A DNA stretch of 64,000 bases. It comes from Nemopilema nomurai. Taxonomy: Eukaryota > Cnidaria > Scyphozoa > Rhizostomeae > Rhizostomatidae. The notes under the pieces were generated by a model that saw only the letters and a program-made list of their open reading frames with translations, did no database searches and was not told where the DNA came from. The position numbers and the translations under genes were made by a program. Where the stretch lies: NCBI GenBank assembly GCA_003864495.1, contig ML133443.1, positions 2,794,742 to 2,858,741 on the forward strand. The letters run 5' to 3'. Below, one piece after another: positions 61,297 through 64,000 of this stretch. The first letter of the stretch is position 1. Each line of letters opens with the position of its first letter.

Positions 61297-62627
61297 AACC
61301 CTCGCAAAGGTATTTATGTTGCGTTCGAAAGAGCCTGAGCCGCCGCAAAACCATCATGCTGCCGTTGTGGCGACTGTGGAGGAGTATTCGCGGTGTTTTG
61401 ACAATGGTTTATTTGAAAAGGAGCGGGAATAAGTCCAGCGACATAAGTCTTGTTGAAATAGAAACTCGGTAGATTATTATGTTATGTTGCCATTCTGCAT
61501 GGCAGATCAGCGAAAGTGAGTTGGCACGTAAAGTTGCGCAGACATTTTGTGATTTTGCAAGAAATTTTCTCCATGTTTGCCGTTTTTTCTGGTTGGAACC
61601 CTTATAAGTGCCCTCTGCTGCGAAGGCGCAGCGGTGTATGACTATGGTATTTAGATCAGGATGAGTCTAAGTTGTTGTTCCGCGTTGCATGCTTGATAGA
61701 ACCACCAGCCTGGTGATAGATGACAGATGACTGCAATATGCACGGAACATGACAGTGTGCGCGTGATTCTATATGACTCTGATGTCAGAGAGTTTGAAAG
61801 AACAGTGTTAGTTTCTGGTTGAGCAATTTTCTTTCATGAAAATACAGTGATGTTTATGGAACAATCGTATCGTATGGAACAATCGTAATATATATATACA
61901 CAGGAATATACAATATACAATAAGAAAATATATGATAAACAGAACTGTGTTGTACAGATAGCTGTATAGGCGTCTATGAAAGGTGTCTATGACAATGATT
62001 TTTGTGGTTGCGAAGAGCATCATTGTTTCGATAAACCCAAAAGTTTATGCTTCATTGTTTAGTGTGGCAGCCTGTCATATGCCACTACTCCTCTCCTGCT
62101 CATTGGTGTTTTAACCATCGCAGGGTCCCCGGGCTGTTATTCTAAAAACGTCCGACCATCGCGTTTCACGACCGGATTGCTTGTTGCACCGAATTATTTC
62201 CGACACGTGCGCATTCGGATATGACAGTTTTGCGACTTCTCCACCAAATGACTCCTTTTTGTACCGTATGCAACCCTTGTCGTTTCGTTTCGAACAGTGC
62301 AGTTCGTGTTTGCAGAACGATCCGTTTCCAAACCACTCCGGTTACAAATCACTCCGGTTTCAAATCACTCCACTTTCTAATCGCTTTACTTTCTAATCGC
62401 TCCACTTTCAAATGACTCCACTTTCTAATGTCTTGTTGTGATGCATATTAGTGGAAGCGAACATATGTTCTCCATTGCGCGTTCCTTTTCCCTTTCTGGC
62501 ACTTGCGTCTGTGAATTATTCTGTTAAATGTCTTTGAGCTAAGGAACACTGCAGGTAGGAGGGGGCGAAGGATTACCTGCGCTCAATTTTAGTTGCATCT
62601 CTTCGTCGAGTAATGCTCAATTCCCAT
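61297..62627. other. Intergenic region between convergent TCP1 and the GPCR gene
   Basis: This holds the TCP1 3' flank, an AT-rich stretch at 61860-61930, and a short tandem repeat at about 62330-62430. I see no gene. Confidence 0.55.
62330..62430. repeat. Short degenerate tandem repeat, about 16 bp units
   Basis: Variants of ACTCCACTTTCTAATCGC / ACTCCGGTTTCAAATC occur about six times in tandem, with substitutions between units. Confidence 0.7.
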
Positions 62628-63452
62628 TCATAGCCTACCGGGGTTCTGAATGGCAACTGTGGCCTTCTTCCTCTTCAAACAATTGAGAGATCGGTCTTTG
62701 TATAGCTTGAACAGGAAATACACCATTGGATTTGTCACAGGATTTAGCCAATACAAGTAATAAACTGTTATCCATGCCTCGTTTTTGAACTGCTCTTTTC
62801 TGTTTGTTACCTCGTAAATGAAAAGCGGAAAATAACAAACAACGAAAAGAAGGAAGAGAATCCAAGAGTACAAAACGACACCCGAAGATGAACTTGATGC
62901 AGCATTGGACGCAACTAGAACGGGACGTTTTCGAATGCGGTGGCATAACAAAGCGTACGATAAGGCAATCACGGCTGTATTTGCAAAGGTCAAGATGTTC
63001 ACAGTATATTTGTACCATAGGTATGTCATGGAAAGTACCAAAGAGATGCCCCAAATCAGTAACAGGATGAGAATACATCGACGTGACGTCACAATTCGCT
63101 TTGCCTTTAATGGGAAAATAACAGCAACCAGTCGCTGGATGACTATCAGTATGATATGCAGTTGACTCGATATCGAGCTGAAAATGATTGACATTGTATA
63201 AATCTGCTTAAAAGTCTCAATAGCTCTGTCATGCAATTTCAGTGACAGCAACAATGTATTGCAAAGTGGAGCCAAACTGCACGTTAACACGTCTGCACTG
63301 GCTAAACTTACGATCGTCATTTGAAACGGTTCTCTGTGCTTTCGTCCTTTGAAAACGAGAATAATCTCAATAATGTTCAAGGCTGTTCCAACCAGGCCCA
63401 GCCCCGCTATTGCGTAGAAATGCTTCGCAGCACTCTCCAACTTTCCCTGCAT
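62628..63452 (-). CDS. Rhodopsin-like (class A) G-protein-coupled receptor, intronless
   Basis: One uninterrupted frame of 274 residues with seven hydrophobic helices: about 12-34, 44-70, 84-112, 126-148, 152-172, 193-218 and 228-252. Class A signatures are SLASADVL (TM2 LxxxD), IWG in TM4 and NPMVY in TM7 (NPxxY). The TM3 DRY motif is replaced by QRL, and CWxP in TM6 is CYFP. No clear TM3/ECL2 cysteine pair is visible. Extracellular loops and the N-terminus (12 residues) are short, as in the large sets of intronless orphan receptors found in cnidarians. The ligand cannot be told. It ends with a lysine-rich tail suited to G-protein contact. The start is the first Met of the frame; an upstream exon was not found. 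Confidence 0.85.
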   Translation of the reverse strand: MQGKLESAAKHFYAIAGLGLVGTALNIIEIILVFKGRKHREPFQMTIVSLASADVLTCSLAPLCNTLLLSLKLHDRAIETFKQIYTMSIIFSSISSQLHIILIVIQRLVAVIFPLKAKRIVTSRRCILILLLIWGISLVLSMTYLWYKYTVNILTFANTAVIALSYALLCHRIRKRPVLVASNAASSSSSGVVLYSWILFLLFVVCYFPLFIYEVTNRKEQFKNEAWITVYYLYWLNPVTNPMVYFLFKLYKDRSLNCLKRKKATVAIQNPGRL

Positions 63453-64000
63453 ACTGTTTTTGGTCTTCGAACCTGCTCTGGCTGCACCGGCCGGCTTATC
63501 TAAATATTACTTCACTTTAGCTAGATTCGGCTTGTGTGTAAAAAACAACGGGTATTTTTCAGTTTTGCTTGTGATGCCGGCTTTTCATAACTGCCTTCAA
63601 AAATGCCCACTTTTGCTTAATGAAACTTCCAAATTAAGAGATCCTGATTAGACAGCAAAAACACTCACCGGGTCGCTCAAAATTCGCAAATGCAAATTTA
63701 AAGGCTAATAGCAAAGTCAAAAACGGTTTGCGTTGTTTGCTGTTCCTATTTTCAGAACTGCAGTACCGCCAATCTAACTTCATAATTGCCGAGGCATCTG
63801 CTCATGATCTCCGCACCCGCGCATTTACTGACTGAATGCTTGTGGAGTTGAACTTGAAATCTTCAAAAGAATGCCACCGAAAACAATTCGTTAGTCATCG
63901 ACCAATCTTATGGTCAACGATATCTTCGTTTATGCGCCTCTCATACCCTTCATCTTGTTGTCGGTAGATTGGTTTCTGATCTGATCTCTTGTTCTTTTTA
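63453..64000. other. Gene-free right edge, 5' flank of the GPCR
   Basis: Only short unrecognised frames occur. The GPCR promoter should lie here. Confidence 0.4.

Noticed and set aside
1..64000. CRISPR arrays, bacterial operons or prophage
   Set aside because: Intron-split animal genes fill the window. The regular repeats seen are a minisatellite and a trinucleotide-tailed array without spacers.

Overview
The window is animal nuclear DNA. Its genes are split by GT-AG introns, codon phases match across every junction proposed here, and the base composition is AT-rich. The proteins match conserved metazoan families end to end. The mobile elements (a THAP-transposase element with TTAA target duplications, a degenerate non-LTR retrotransposon, a small palindromic MITE) and the intron-rich orthologues suggest a cnidarian, probably an anthozoan. 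That placement is inference. Gene names were assigned by reading translated exons against remembered family sequences; no search was run.

Layout, left to right. 0.5-3.2 kb (+): a two-exon secreted protein whose intron holds a 27-bp minisatellite. 4.4-18.0 kb (-): ATP6V1H, V-ATPase subunit H, 16 coding exons. 19.6-25.8 kb (+): KICS2, a KICSTOR subunit, 12 coding exons, including one GC-AG intron. 26.4-31.4 kb (-): DNTTIP1, the MiDAC deacetylase scaffold, 17 coding exons. 32.7-33.6 kb (-): RPL30 (eL30), with a duplicated segment on either side of its first coding exon that looks like an H/ACA snoRNA pair. 34.7-41.5 kb (+): TUBE1, epsilon-tubulin, with a decayed LINE and a (CTT)n-bearing tandem array in its last intron. 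44.1-48.7 kb (-): a 780-residue single-pass adaptor resembling PAG1/Cbp, rich in tyrosine motifs. 51.5-61.3 kb (+): TCP1, the CCT alpha chaperonin subunit. 62.6-63.5 kb (-): an intronless rhodopsin-like GPCR.

The most notable object is a complete 3.4-kb Kolobok-like DNA transposon (52443-55850) in TCP1 intron 1. It has perfect 20-bp terminal inverted repeats and TTAA duplications. It carries two convergent genes: a THAP transposase on the minus strand and a P2RX7-C-terminus-like cysteine-rich protein on the plus strand. A 19-bp inverted repeat centred on TGACGTCA lies upstream of both genes. Each gene seems to carry one single-base frameshift.

Genes are arranged largely head to head (ATP6V1H/KICS2, RPL30/TUBE1, adaptor/TCP1) or tail to tail (KICS2/DNTTIP1, TUBE1/adaptor, TCP1/GPCR). 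The ATP6V1H/KICS2 pair is suggestive because V-ATPase and KICSTOR both act at the lysosome in nutrient control of mTORC1.
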